Under the pieces are notes generated by a model. That model saw only the letters and a program-made list of their open reading frames with translations, was not told the DNA's origin and did not search any database. From positions 1-37,159 of the forward strand of contig JACQID010000004.1 of the NCBI GenBank assembly GCA_016198685.1: DNA of 37,159 nt, given 5' to 3'. The position numbers were made by a program, and so were the translations under genes. This document shows positions 7,156 to 14,255 of the stretch, piece after piece (the first letter of the stretch is position 1; every line of letters starts with the position of its first letter). This stretch comes from Candidatus Aenigmatarchaeota archaeon (lineage in GTDB: Archaea; Aenigmatarchaeota; Aenigmatarchaeia; GW2011-AR5).

Positions 7156-8079
7156 TTACGACCCCTCGTCTATGCAAAGATAAATTTGCCCGATCTCTTC
7201 GCGGGTTTCTGCGACCTTGCTCTCGTAATCACCGCACTCGGCATTGGAGGCTTCAAGCGTTTCGCCCTTCCGCAGGGGAACGGCCTTGAGCGCGAACTGC
7301 GGAGAGGTATATGTCACTATATGAGTATCTAGCGAATAGTAAAAGTCATCAGGAAGCTTGAATGACTCAAACGGTAGCATTTCGTCAATAGTGCGGCATC
7401 CGCGTGTTTCTTCCTTGCCGTCTTCAACTTTAATGTAGCAAAGCTGGCCGGATTCTTTTTTCAAATATAAATTGCAATATTCGCCTCTTATCCGTGAGCC
7501 CGCAAGTCCCGGCACGGCGGTTTCTCGGGTCTCTACGCACGCAATCGAAGTAGCCAGCGTTTGCGCCTGGCCCGTTGCATAAGCTTCTGCAAGCATGCAC
7601 GATACATCCGTGAGCCATGTTCTATAGACCTTTATAGTGAGCTTTGCAGGACCTGCATATTCATCGCGCCTGACTGCAACTACAAATTCTTTTTCGGCAT
7701 CGTTCGAGTATTCTTTGCTTACATCCGACGGTTCAAACCCAAATTCCCATATGTTTCCTCCGTCGGCATTTTTTATTTTTGGATCAAGGCTTTCTATTTT
7801 CATGTGATATGCCATGCTGCAGTGGCGGCCTATAGGCTCTTGCAGCGGACTTGCCATATATTCATCGAGTTTTTCGGCGAGGAATATCCCCCTTTGCTCG
7901 GTAGCGGGACCGGATAGCAGCGTGTTTCCTATCTCACGCGAGGCCTTCTGCGTGAAATCGAGTCCGGTAGTCGTGTACACGTTGGTCATAAACAGTACCA
8001 TAGCTACTATGAAAATGCCGAATGCTACCATACGAATGACTGCAAGAATCTCGTCGGGAACTGGAAATTCTTCTGACAA
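7156..8079 (-). CDS. Bitopic membrane protein of the pilin-like operon
   Basis: The 307-aa product has a short acidic N-terminus (MSEEFPVPDEI), one hydrophobic helix at about residues 14-36 (VIRMVAFGIFIVAMVLFMTNVY) and a large outer domain with scattered Cys, for example HCSMAYH and CGDYESK near residue 285. There is no K-G leader. It follows the 133-aa gene by 4 bp and precedes the next gene by 1 bp. No family is recognised. The conserved topology (single N-terminal anchor, large ectodomain) is the same as its neighbours, suggesting a subunit of one complex. Confidence 0.68.
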   Translation of the reverse strand: MSEEFPVPDEILAVIRMVAFGIFIVAMVLFMTNVYTTTGLDFTQKASREIGNTLLSGPATEQRGIFLAEKLDEYMASPLQEPIGRHCSMAYHMKIESLDPKIKNADGGNIWEFGFEPSDVSKEYSNDAEKEFVVAVRRDEYAGPAKLTIKVYRTWLTDVSCMLAEAYATGQAQTLATSIACVETRETAVPGLAGSRIRGEYCNLYLKKESGQLCYIKVEDGKEETRGCRTIDEMLPFESFKLPDDFYYSLDTHIVTYTSPQFALKAVPLRKGETLEASNAECGDYESKVAETREEIGQIYLCIDEGS

Positions 8080-8083
8080 ATTA

Positions 8084-8485
8084 TCAGCCTCTCACAATTA
8101 TTATGTTTTCATTTCTTTCAAATACAATTTGGTCGTGCTCGGAACAGTCAAAGCTTGCAGGCACGACGGGGGCCGCATACTGTATCGTCCCGACAGATGC
8201 CTTGGCTTCTTTTTCTCCGGGACTAAGAGTCATAGTCACGCGGTCGCCCAAGGTAAGTATGCATTCCTTGTCCGGAAGCTCATAAGAATGGCTCGTGCCT
8301 GCCGGCGATTGTTGCATTATGTTAATAATTCCGGATATTTCCGAGGCATATCTTTCCGCAGAGAGTTGTCCTGCTTGGGCCGCGCCCTGATATAGCGGGC
8401 TGTATGCCGCGATTGTGACTATGGCGGTTACCAGAAGCAGGATAGTAAAGAACATCATCATGCCTTTCATGACGATACTTGTCAT
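8084..8485 (-). CDS. Small pilin-like membrane protein
   Basis: The 133-aa frame starts at ATG 8485, but an internal ATG at 8470 gives MKGMMMFFTILLLVTAIVTIAAY. That begins with K-G directly before a hydrophobic helix, as in three other genes of the operon. The start at 8470 is therefore attractive, but both are possible. The remaining 100 residues form a small ectodomain with two Cys (DKECILTL, FDCSEHD) that could pair. It lies 16 bp after the 452-aa gene and 4 bp before the 307-aa gene. Unknown function; a minor pilin-like subunit is inferred. Confidence 0.65.
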   Translation of the reverse strand: MTSIVMKGMMMFFTILLLVTAIVTIAAYSPLYQGAAQAGQLSAERYASEISGIINIMQQSPAGTSHSYELPDKECILTLGDRVTMTLSPGEKEAKASVGTIQYAAPVVPASFDCSEHDQIVFERNENIIIVRG

Positions 8486-8501
8486 GATGCTCTAATATCC
8501 T

Positions 8502-9860
8502 TTAGCGCGGGGCACTCCACGGCCACTGCCATGTTACGCCGCCTACTTTGCCTCTGACTCTATCCCATATGGCGGCGATCTCCGAGGGTTTGACCGTCGG
8601 CACCGTATAAATGAAGATATTCTTCTCAATAGCTATTACGTTATTTTTGACGGGCGTGGGGCGGTCGTTTATCACAGGGGTTTCGGGTATGAAACCGAAG
8701 GGAGGATTGTAGGTGTAGCAGCCCCCGTTTCGTCTCTCCTGAGTTTCCACGATGACGCAGCTGGAGGGCTTTTCATTTGCCGCCTCGTCAGCCGCTTTTT
8801 CACGCTTCATGCCGTCCATGCAGATATAGCTATAATCGGAATTCTCCTGCAATCTCAAGAATTTCTCGCCATCGTATGAATAAAGCGGGTATTTCGCATA
8901 TTTGTCGCAAGTGCATTCCCCCACGCGCACGGTTATCTCGTCTATTTGGCAGGGACTGTTCAGATAAAAATTGCTCTGGTCCTTGTCATCGAGGGCATAT
9001 ATGTCCGCCGGAAGAACGGGCGTAATAATGCCTGCAGGGCGGGATGTTATGACATCTTTGACTGCGTCATAAAGGCCGATGGCTTTGGCATTCAGCTCTA
9101 TGTGCGTAGGGCTGGCAACTTCCGGATCGCCGGTTGTCGCGGCACAATTCTTGAGAGGCAGCGTGTACACGGCCGCAGGCGTCTTTACGCAAAGCGAACC
9201 TGCGCCGCATGCCATATATTTGACCAGCGTCCTGTTGAAATCCGAAGGATTGTAGCTCAGAACGAATGTTCCGTCAGGATTGCGTTTTCCTGCGCCTGCG
9301 TTCTGCCTGATGCCGCCCGTTCTTGCAGTTTCCATGCTCAAAAGGTCAGTGGATTCGGGAAGTATTATGTTATTGACGACTATTTCGTAATTTTCTATGC
9401 CGAGTTCCTGAAGCTTCGGGAGGGCTTTCGCGCGGACGTCTTCCTTGAATTGGAGAAACTGCTTGCGCGTGAAAGCCTCTCCGTAATCTATCTGGGCGAA
9501 TACGATAGCCTGCGGCAAACCGTCATGCAGATAGGTCTCCCAGCTCACCGCCTCCCCTATAGGGAATGCTTCATAATATAATAGGTATTCGGGATCTATG
9601 TTCATCTTTATCTTTGCCGCTGCCTGCAGGGCATACGTTGTGCTTCCCTGGGGCATCCCGAATTTGGTAACCTCGACTTCCTTTCCCGGTCCGATGAAGC
9701 AGGCTTCCTCTATGGCGCTTCTCAGCTTTTCTGTATTTGCAAAGGAGATCTGCTCATACGGTTTTAGATCAGCAAACAATGCTACAATGAATACTATGAC
9801 TATCATAGCCACAAGCAGGCTTGTCAGCGTGTTAAGTATGAGAATTGTGGTCTGGCTCAT
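8502..9860 (-). CDS. Largest bitopic subunit of the pilin-like operon
   Basis: The 452-aa protein has an N-terminal hydrophobic helix (about 5-30, MSQTTILILNTLTSLLVAMI...) and the operon's largest ectodomain. Cys pairs appear through the second half (NCAAT; SPCQID; GECTCDKY; SCVIVE; GGCYTYN). The C-terminus ends in an aromatic, Trp-rich segment (VTWQWPWSAPR). Its ATG overlaps the stop of the upstream 40-aa gene as ATGA, a standard translational coupling. No enzyme motif is visible. By size it could be the scaffold or tip component; that is inference. Confidence 0.7.
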   Translation of the reverse strand: MSQTTILILNTLTSLLVAMIVIVFIVALFADLKPYEQISFANTEKLRSAIEEACFIGPGKEVEVTKFGMPQGSTTYALQAAAKIKMNIDPEYLLYYEAFPIGEAVSWETYLHDGLPQAIVFAQIDYGEAFTRKQFLQFKEDVRAKALPKLQELGIENYEIVVNNIILPESTDLLSMETARTGGIRQNAGAGKRNPDGTFVLSYNPSDFNRTLVKYMACGAGSLCVKTPAAVYTLPLKNCAATTGDPEVASPTHIELNAKAIGLYDAVKDVITSRPAGIITPVLPADIYALDDKDQSNFYLNSPCQIDEITVRVGECTCDKYAKYPLYSYDGEKFLRLQENSDYSYICMDGMKREKAADEAANEKPSSCVIVETQERRNGGCYTYNPPFGFIPETPVINDRPTPVKNNVIAIEKNIFIYTVPTVKPSEIAAIWDRVRGKVGGVTWQWPWSAPR

Positions 9861-9979
9861 GAAAGATACCCCTTTATGATGCTCCAGAGGTCTATATTCG
9901 CGTTTGAAATGTAAGCCAAGAGCACTGCCAGAAGTATGAGCATTGCGGCCATTGCAACGACAACTTCAACGGGTTTCAT
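9857..9979 (-). CDS. 40-aa single-span membrane protein
   Basis: The frame from ATG 9979 reads MKPVEVVVAMAAMLILLAVL followed by LAYISNANIDLWSIIKGYLS and stops at 9857. It has one hydrophobic span (5-24) and a short amphipathic tail. It is below the usual gene-calling cutoff. Support comes from its coupling: it begins 1 bp after the stop of the upstream 50-aa gene and its stop overlaps the start of the 452-aa gene in an ATGA. No family is recognised. Possible role: small assembly or anchoring subunit. Confidence 0.6.
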   Translation of the reverse strand: MKPVEVVVAMAAMLILLAVLLAYISNANIDLWSIIKGYLS

Positions 9980-9980
9980 T

Positions 9981-10133
9981 CTATCTGCCTATAATTCTGA
10001 ATAAGCTTGTTACCTTGTCTGCAAGGAAATCTGAGTTGGGAAGGAATATACTCATAGCCAGTCCCATTACCAATAGGATTATAAGCATGGACCAGCCGGC
10101 CCTTACCAATGTTTCTATGTTCAGAGATAGCAT
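9981..10133 (-). CDS. 50-aa single-span membrane protein
   Basis: The frame from ATG 10133 reads MLSLNIETLVRAGWSMLIIL, continues LVMGLAMSIFLPNSDF, and ends in an amphipathic LADKVTSLFRIIGR with the stop at 9981. One hydrophobic span is followed by a charged helix. The next gene starts one base after its stop. A gap of 47 bp separates it from the 290-aa gene upstream. Without this and the 40-aa frame the operon would have an unexplained 325-bp hole, and both frames have the topology of all the other members. Family unknown. Confidence 0.58.
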   Translation of the reverse strand: MLSLNIETLVRAGWSMLIILLVMGLAMSIFLPNSDFLADKVTSLFRIIGR

Positions 10134-10185
10134 TCTCTCGTTGAATATTATGGCAATGACGGCATTTATGCTTTCTTTGCCGTGT

Positions 10186-11058
10186 TTATGCCAATTTGTC
10201 CCTGCATTCGTTGCCCGACCATTTGCAGTTCGCCCGTGCCCATGCGCATCCCGTGCACTTATCGCTCCCGGAGTCGTCGAACAGAGGCGTGTAGTGTGAG
10301 CATATCTCGGTCACGGGACACGCAAAGCACTGCCCCCCGGATTTAGCGCCCGCAAGGAAGGATCTTTCATAGTAACATACATCGTAAGGCGGTTCTATGC
10401 TATTGCACTGCACTTCATCCCTTGCATCCTCGCATACAACACTCCCAGCGCATGTTCCTTGCAGCATGAGGCCTATACTTGCAGAATTTAGGTAGCTCTC
10501 AGGGCATTGATCCAAAAGATAGGACGAGTCCGCGATTTTATTTGTCCCTTCTTCCACTATGATATTTTCAGTTCCTATCTTCCTCTTTATGCAGTCGCTG
10601 TTTCTCCATGCGGTCAGACGAACGAACGCGGTCCTGTCGTCTATCTCTCGCACCTCGCCCTGAAGTTCTCCGTAAAGATTTACGGAAAGAAATGTTTCCC
10701 CATCGAGTGAAAGGACGCGGTTTTTCTCTGTATTCCATTCCGGCAACTGTCCCAATACTATGAGATTTTTGCGCAATTCTGCCACGACTATGAAACTTAA
10801 CTCCGGATCCTTCTGCGTGGCAAAGCCTGTTCCAGAAAGACTGATGGCATAGTCATAACTGCCTTTTGTAAGTTTGCAAAACAGGGGAGCCTGATCGGGA
10901 AGTTTTTCTATTGTGAGAAGCCCGGGCTCGAACGTTTTTATGTATCGTTCCGCTTCAGCTTGCGAGTTTTTCTGGTATTCGTCGATAATCATCATGATGA
11001 CCATGAAAGCAGTAAAGATTACAACGACCATAAGCAAAGTGCGTTTCATATCTTCCAT
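10186..11058 (-). CDS. Bitopic membrane protein with PSI-like Cys-rich C-terminus
   Basis: The 290-aa product (MEDMKRTLLMVVVIFTAFMV...) has an N-terminal anchor at about residues 6-24, a beta-rich middle and a very Cys-rich final 100 residues. These include CTGCAWARANCKW followed by NEC, a CxxC...C-x-W...C arrangement resembling plexin/PSI-type disulfide repeats, preceded by CFACPVTEIC. It begins directly at the end of the 296-aa gene (no gap). The outer disulfide-rich domain suggests adhesion or structural binding. The resemblance to PSI repeats is by eye and low in certainty. Confidence 0.7.
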   Translation of the reverse strand: MEDMKRTLLMVVVIFTAFMVIMMIIDEYQKNSQAEAERYIKTFEPGLLTIEKLPDQAPLFCKLTKGSYDYAISLSGTGFATQKDPELSFIVVAELRKNLIVLGQLPEWNTEKNRVLSLDGETFLSVNLYGELQGEVREIDDRTAFVRLTAWRNSDCIKRKIGTENIIVEEGTNKIADSSYLLDQCPESYLNSASIGLMLQGTCAGSVVCEDARDEVQCNSIEPPYDVCYYERSFLAGAKSGGQCFACPVTEICSHYTPLFDDSGSDKCTGCAWARANCKWSGNECRDKLA

Positions 11059-11949
11059 TTATGCCACCTCAAGTAATTCTTTTTCGGTCTCGTGTTCTCC
11101 AAGAAACGCATTATAGCATTCCGGGCGCGATATCAAATCCGCGTAAGTTATCGCATTTTCAACGCATGAGCCTGGCGGGCCCTTGTTCCAAAAGCTAATG
11201 CGCATGGTTTCTAATATTTCCTTGCCGTTCCCCTCTTTTACCATTATTTTGGCCTCAGCAGTTTTACCGCATTCAATTTTCCCTATAGATATTTCGATTT
11301 CGCCGTTGCACAGCCCGACAATCCTGTTGCATTCCGAAGGCAAATCGCTTTCTTTGCATTCTCTGAGTTGCACGGTTTTTGCGTCATTTTCGCACAAAAT
11401 ATTGAAGAACGCTATGCAATCGCCGGCGATAAGGAATTTTTTTCTCAGTTCCGAAAGCTTAATTTGATAGCTTCCTGCGTCTTTCAGCACGATAGATTCT
11501 TCAGGCGATACGGCACCCTCGAATTTGTTTGACCGCAAATCACGTATAGGAGGCTCGTTGCTGACTATATGGGCAGTCACAATACCCCTGAATTCGCTGC
11601 TTTCCGGCGAAAAGGAAAAGTAATCATTGCCTGTTTCACTAATGACCATCTTAGCGCTTTTCCCTTTGAATTCTACGACAGGGACTGCATCAATTCTGGC
11701 CACACTTTCCTCGTTAATGTTGCCTGAATATTTGGCTATAATGTCCATGGAAATTGAATATTCGTAGCCGGATCCTAATTTTCTGTAGGTTATATCGGGT
11801 TCAGATGCGAATGCCACGACTATGTCGTTATCGCTATTTGCATCCGCAGCGGCCTCCTTGACGTTAGAGGGGAAAATATATAGCATTAGCATGAAGGCCA
11901 CGAAAATGAGTATTATTGATAGAATAACTTCCCTCGGGACAACAATCAT
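11059..11949 (-). CDS. Bitopic membrane protein of the pilin-like operon
   Basis: The 296-aa product starts MIVVPREVILSIILIFVAFMLMLYIF, a hydrophobic helix at about 7-26, followed by an ectodomain that looks like one or two beta-sandwich folds (alternating strands: VARIDAVPVVEFKGKSAKMVIS, EIEISIGKIECGKTAEAKIMV). Several Cys lie between residues 175 and 235 (CIAFFNILC and onward) and two near the C-terminus. It starts 12 bp after the 49-aa gene and abuts the 290-aa gene. No family is recognised. Confidence 0.68.
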   Translation of the reverse strand: MIVVPREVILSIILIFVAFMLMLYIFPSNVKEAAADANSDNDIVVAFASEPDITYRKLGSGYEYSISMDIIAKYSGNINEESVARIDAVPVVEFKGKSAKMVISETGNDYFSFSPESSEFRGIVTAHIVSNEPPIRDLRSNKFEGAVSPEESIVLKDAGSYQIKLSELRKKFLIAGDCIAFFNILCENDAKTVQLRECKESDLPSECNRIVGLCNGEIEISIGKIECGKTAEAKIMVKEGNGKEILETMRISFWNKGPPGSCVENAITYADLISRPECYNAFLGEHETEKELLEVA

Positions 11950-11961
11950 AGATCATGCACT

Positions 11962-12111
11962 TCAGAACGGAATTCCTATCGCCGCGAGAAAATTCGACTT
12001 GTCAAGTGCTCCAGAAAGCACCATGATTACTATCGCGGCCCCCACTAAAAATAAGATGAGTACTGGCATTAGCTCCATCACAAGGGAGCTTACGCCTTTT
12101 TTAGCCGTCAT
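11962..12111 (-). CDS. 49-aa pilin-like membrane protein
   Basis: From ATG 12111 the product is MTAKKGVSSLVMELMPVLIL then FLVGAAIVIMVLSGALDKSN and FLAAIGIPF. The K-K-G before a small-residue stretch, a Glu and a hydrophobic helix is a good match to class III (type IV pilin) signal peptides, although the protein has almost no ectodomain. Its ATG overlaps the stop of the upstream 35-aa gene (ATGA), and the next gene starts 12 bp after its stop. It is too short for routine ORF calling but strongly supported by coupling and N-terminal motif. Confidence 0.6.
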   Translation of the reverse strand: MTAKKGVSSLVMELMPVLILFLVGAAIVIMVLSGALDKSNFLAAIGIPF

Positions 12112-12215
12112 AAGAACCTCCCGAATATCCAAGCTGCCATGCCCACAAGTATAAGTCCCGTTATAAGAAATATGAAAATCTTAAGAAGTAAGGTCATGTC
12201 AAAGGATGCTTTCAT
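12108..12215 (-). CDS. 35-aa single-span membrane protein, first gene of operon
   Basis: ATG 12215 opens MKASFDMTLLLKIFIFLITG then LILVGMAAWIFGRFL and a TGA that overlaps the next ATG. The protein is essentially one transmembrane helix with a basic N-terminus. A weak AT-rich element (CTTTATC on the minus strand, about 12240-12246) lies near the expected promoter distance. As the first frame of the cluster it would mark the operon start, divergent from CarS. Moderate confidence, resting on overlap and topology. Confidence 0.52.
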   Translation of the reverse strand: MKASFDMTLLLKIFIFLITGLILVGMAAWIFGRFL

Positions 12216-12287
12216 GCTTATCTATTGGCGTTAGAACGGATAAAGATTCCGCTGCAACCATTAAAACTTTCCCGTTCAAAGAAAACC

Positions 12288-12800
12288 ATGGTACTGCCAC
12301 TCTTAGCACAGTCCCTGTGGTTTATACTTCCCGCGTATTCTGCAAACGCGTTTCCTGTCATAGCTAAAGGCAAGCATCCTCTGGACATGGGTCGCAATTT
12401 CATGGGAAGCCGGCTTTTAGGAGACGGAAAGACTTTGGAAGGCTCGGTTACAGGCATCGCGTTCGGCACGCTTGCCGGTACTTTACAGGTCTTCGCTCAG
12501 CCATACATGCCGGCAAATTTTGTATTCATGACAACTGAACTCGCTTTTGTTCTCAGTTTTGGTGCAATACTAGGTGACATAGTCGGCGCTTTCATCAAGA
12601 GGCGCATTGGCATACCACGCGGAGGCTCGGCACCGCTGCTTGACCAGCTGGATTTCCTTGCAATGGCCCTGCTTCTCAGCGCGCCGCTGCAAGTTCTGGA
12701 TGCCTCTATCTATGCGACACTGATCATAATGACGCCTGTAGTACATCTTTCTGCAAATAGGATTGGTCATTACTTGAAGCTCAAAGAAGTGCCTTGGTAA
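12288..12800 (+). CDS. carS: CDP-archaeol synthase
   Basis: The 170-aa membrane protein begins MVLPLLAQSLWFILPAYSANAFPVI. It carries the CarS/CdsA signature: LLGDGKTLEGSVTG followed by LGDIVGAFIKRRIG and PLLDQLDF. The enzyme joins CTP and unsaturated archaetidic acid to give CDP-archaeol, the activated precursor of all archaeal phospholipids, at the cytoplasmic membrane. Length and 4-5 hydrophobic segments fit the family. A TTG start at 12225 would add 21 basic residues, but CATTAAAACT at 12259-12268 lies 25 bp before ATG 12288 and looks like the TATA box. A CDP-alcohol phosphatidyltransferase, which uses CDP-archaeol, is 0.5 kb downstream. Confidence 0.92.
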   Translation: MVLPLLAQSLWFILPAYSANAFPVIAKGKHPLDMGRNFMGSRLLGDGKTLEGSVTGIAFGTLAGTLQVFAQPYMPANFVFMTTELAFVLSFGAILGDIVGAFIKRRIGIPRGGSAPLLDQLDFLAMALLLSAPLQVLDASIYATLIIMTPVVHLSANRIGHYLKLKEVPW

Positions 12801-12801
12801 A

Positions 12802-13287
12802 TCAATGCAAAAGGCCTGCAATAGCGTCTATGCCAAACGCCGTCGCATAAGCAAGCGTAACATAACGGATTATCTTTCCGCTGACTGTAGCGAGAAAGAA
12901 TTTTCTTGCGTCATACTTTATTGCCCCGCAAAAGAGCCCCAGTGCATCAAAAGGAAGAGGCAGAGCGGAAAATATGAATATGATGGCAAAATCGTTGTAT
13001 TTGGCGAACCATCCGTTGAGTCTTTCAAACCAAACATCAATATCTTTTTTTGCCTTGCCTGAAAGTTTTCTGCCTCCTAGCCCGACGCCATAGCTGACCA
13101 TTTCTCCGACTCCGGAACCTATGCCTGCAACGATGCCGACTAGCAGGGGGTTTAGAGTGGTAGCTGCAATAGGAATTACAAGGTATCCTGGCAGAGGCAG
13201 AAAGATCGTGGCGCTGGATATTGCCGAGACCAAAAAAAGCCCCAGATATCCGAATTCCTCAAGAAGCGTGAGCGCAAGATCCTCCAT
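12802..13287 (-). CDS. DedA/VTT-domain membrane protein
   Basis: The 161-aa protein has the VTT (SNARE-associated/DedA-like) core: LFLVSAISSATIFLPLPGYLVIP, then GSGVGEMVSYGVGLGGRK, then a second half with FIFSALPLPFDALGLFCGAIKY. The pattern is that of the short YqaA-like members with re-entrant loops and about four transmembrane helices. Relatives transport or flip lipids, including undecaprenyl phosphate and aminophospholipids. Lying between two phospholipid-synthesis genes, a role in archaeal lipid translocation is a reasonable inference. It is convergent with carS (1 bp apart) and divergent from the phosphatidyltransferase, with a shared central AT box at 13308-13315. Confidence 0.85.
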   Translation of the reverse strand: MEDLALTLLEEFGYLGLFLVSAISSATIFLPLPGYLVIPIAATTLNPLLVGIVAGIGSGVGEMVSYGVGLGGRKLSGKAKKDIDVWFERLNGWFAKYNDFAIIFIFSALPLPFDALGLFCGAIKYDARKFFLATVSGKIIRYVTLAYATAFGIDAIAGLLH

Positions 13288-13307
13288 TCGGATAATTTGC
13301 CGGCGAA

Positions 13308-13315
13308 CTTAAAAA
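13308..13315. promoter_or_regulatory. Shared bidirectional TATA-like box
   Basis: CTTAAAAA is centred at about 13312, exactly 25 bp from ATG 13287 (minus, DedA-like) and 25 bp from ATG 13337 (plus, CDP-alcohol phosphatidyltransferase). The start-to-start distance is 50 bp, as at 1498/1549 and 3199/3251, implying leaderless transcripts in both directions from one element. Confidence 0.45.
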
Positions 13316-13336
13316 GGTTCTGGGATATCTAGGTTT

Positions 13337-13918
13337 ATGCTGGCGGGCAACAGGGACAGGTTCGCGTTCCTTGAAAGGAGATTAGGGCCTCTTCTTTCGT
13401 TCCTGCCGGCAAATGCATGGACTATCATTGGAGTCATTTTTTCCATAGGAACTGCATACTTCCTTTCGGTGGACGGGTTTGTATACGCCGGAATAGCCTT
13501 GTCAATCACCGGTCTTCTTGATATAATTGATGGCGCTGTTGCAAGAGCCACGAAAAAAGCCGGGCCAAAAGGAGCCTACCTTGATACCATTGCCGATAGA
13601 TACGCAGAAGGAATAATAATATTCGGTCTTCTTCTGTCGGGTCTTCCTTCAATAGGCTTGCCTGCATATTACTGGATATTCATTTTCTTCTTTGGCGCGT
13701 CTCTGACGACTTACGCTAAAGCGGCATTCAAGGAAAAAATGGGCAAGAATTTAAACGGGGGCCTCGTTGAAAGGGCAGAAAGGCTTGTTCTCCTTGCAAT
13801 AGGGGTCTTCATGGCAGCTATTAATCCGGACTATCTCATGTATATTATCATGCTCCTTGCGGTTCTGACTAACCTGACAGCCGTTCAGAGGATAATGGCA
13901 GGGCTTAAAAATGTATAA
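13337..13918 (+). CDS. CDP-alcohol phosphatidyltransferase (archaeal phospholipid synthase)
   Basis: The 193-aa membrane enzyme carries the complete signature D62-x2-D65-G66-x2-A69-R70-x8-G79-x3-D83-x3-D87, whose Asp residues bind two metal ions and the CDP moiety. About six hydrophobic segments are visible. Family members exchange CMP of a CDP-lipid for an alcohol head group. In archaea the usual activities are archaetidylinositol-phosphate or archaetidylserine/glycerol-phosphate synthesis. The head group cannot be told from sequence by eye. CarS upstream would supply CDP-archaeol. The gene overlaps pth2 by 8 bp, so the two are coupled. Confidence 0.9.
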   Translation: MLAGNRDRFAFLERRLGPLLSFLPANAWTIIGVIFSIGTAYFLSVDGFVYAGIALSITGLLDIIDGAVARATKKAGPKGAYLDTIADRYAEGIIIFGLLLSGLPSIGLPAYYWIFIFFFGASLTTYAKAAFKEKMGKNLNGGLVERAERLVLLAIGVFMAAINPDYLMYIIMLLAVLTNLTAVQRIMAGLKNV

Positions 13919-14255
13919 ACAAGTAATTATCATACGAACAGACCTTAAAATGGGCAAAGGCAAACTAGCCGCCCAGTCTTCTCATGCATCTTATTCTTCA
14001 GCAAAAAAAGCGGCAAAGAAGATGCTGGATGCATGGGAGAATGAAGGCCAGAAAAAAATAGTTCTCAAAGTTGCAGGAGAGAAAGAACTGCTTGATCTGG
14101 AAAAGAGATGCGCTAAAGCCGGAATTCCGTGCGCGTTGATCATGGATGCCGGCAAAACCCAGCTTGAGCCGGGTACTGTAACTGCTTTGGGAATAGGGCC
14201 TGAAAGGGATGATAAAATTGACCAAATCACAGGAAACCTTGCGTTACTTGGGTGA
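13911..14255 (+). CDS. pth: Peptidyl-tRNA hydrolase, archaeal type (Pth2)
   Basis: The 114-aa protein is a standard Pth2: MYKQVIIIRTDLKMGKGKLAAQSSHAS, then KIVLKVAGEKELLDLEKRCAKAGIPCALIMDAGKTQLEPGTVTALGIGPE. The Lys/Ser/Asp-Gly-type residues of the Pth2 active region (KGKLAAQSSHA, DAGKTQ, GTVT.LGIGP) are intact. It hydrolyses peptidyl-tRNA released from stalled ribosomes. It overlaps the upstream gene by 8 bp and the downstream truD start by 47 bp, so a four-gene plus-strand operon 13337-16532 is likely. Confidence 0.96.
   Translation: MYKQVIIIRTDLKMGKGKLAAQSSHASYSSAKKAAKKMLDAWENEGQKKIVLKVAGEKELLDLEKRCAKAGIPCALIMDAGKTQLEPGTVTALGIGPERDDKIDQITGNLALLG

Noticed and set aside
8814-9581. Plus-strand frames of about 200 codons across the 452-aa gene
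   Set aside because: They are antisense shadows; the minus-strand gene has coupling, a signal anchor and a normal composition.
12225-12287. TTG start of CarS adding 21 residues
   Set aside because: The extension overlaps the likely promoter (CATTAAAACT), and CarS proteins begin near the first membrane helix at MVLPLL.
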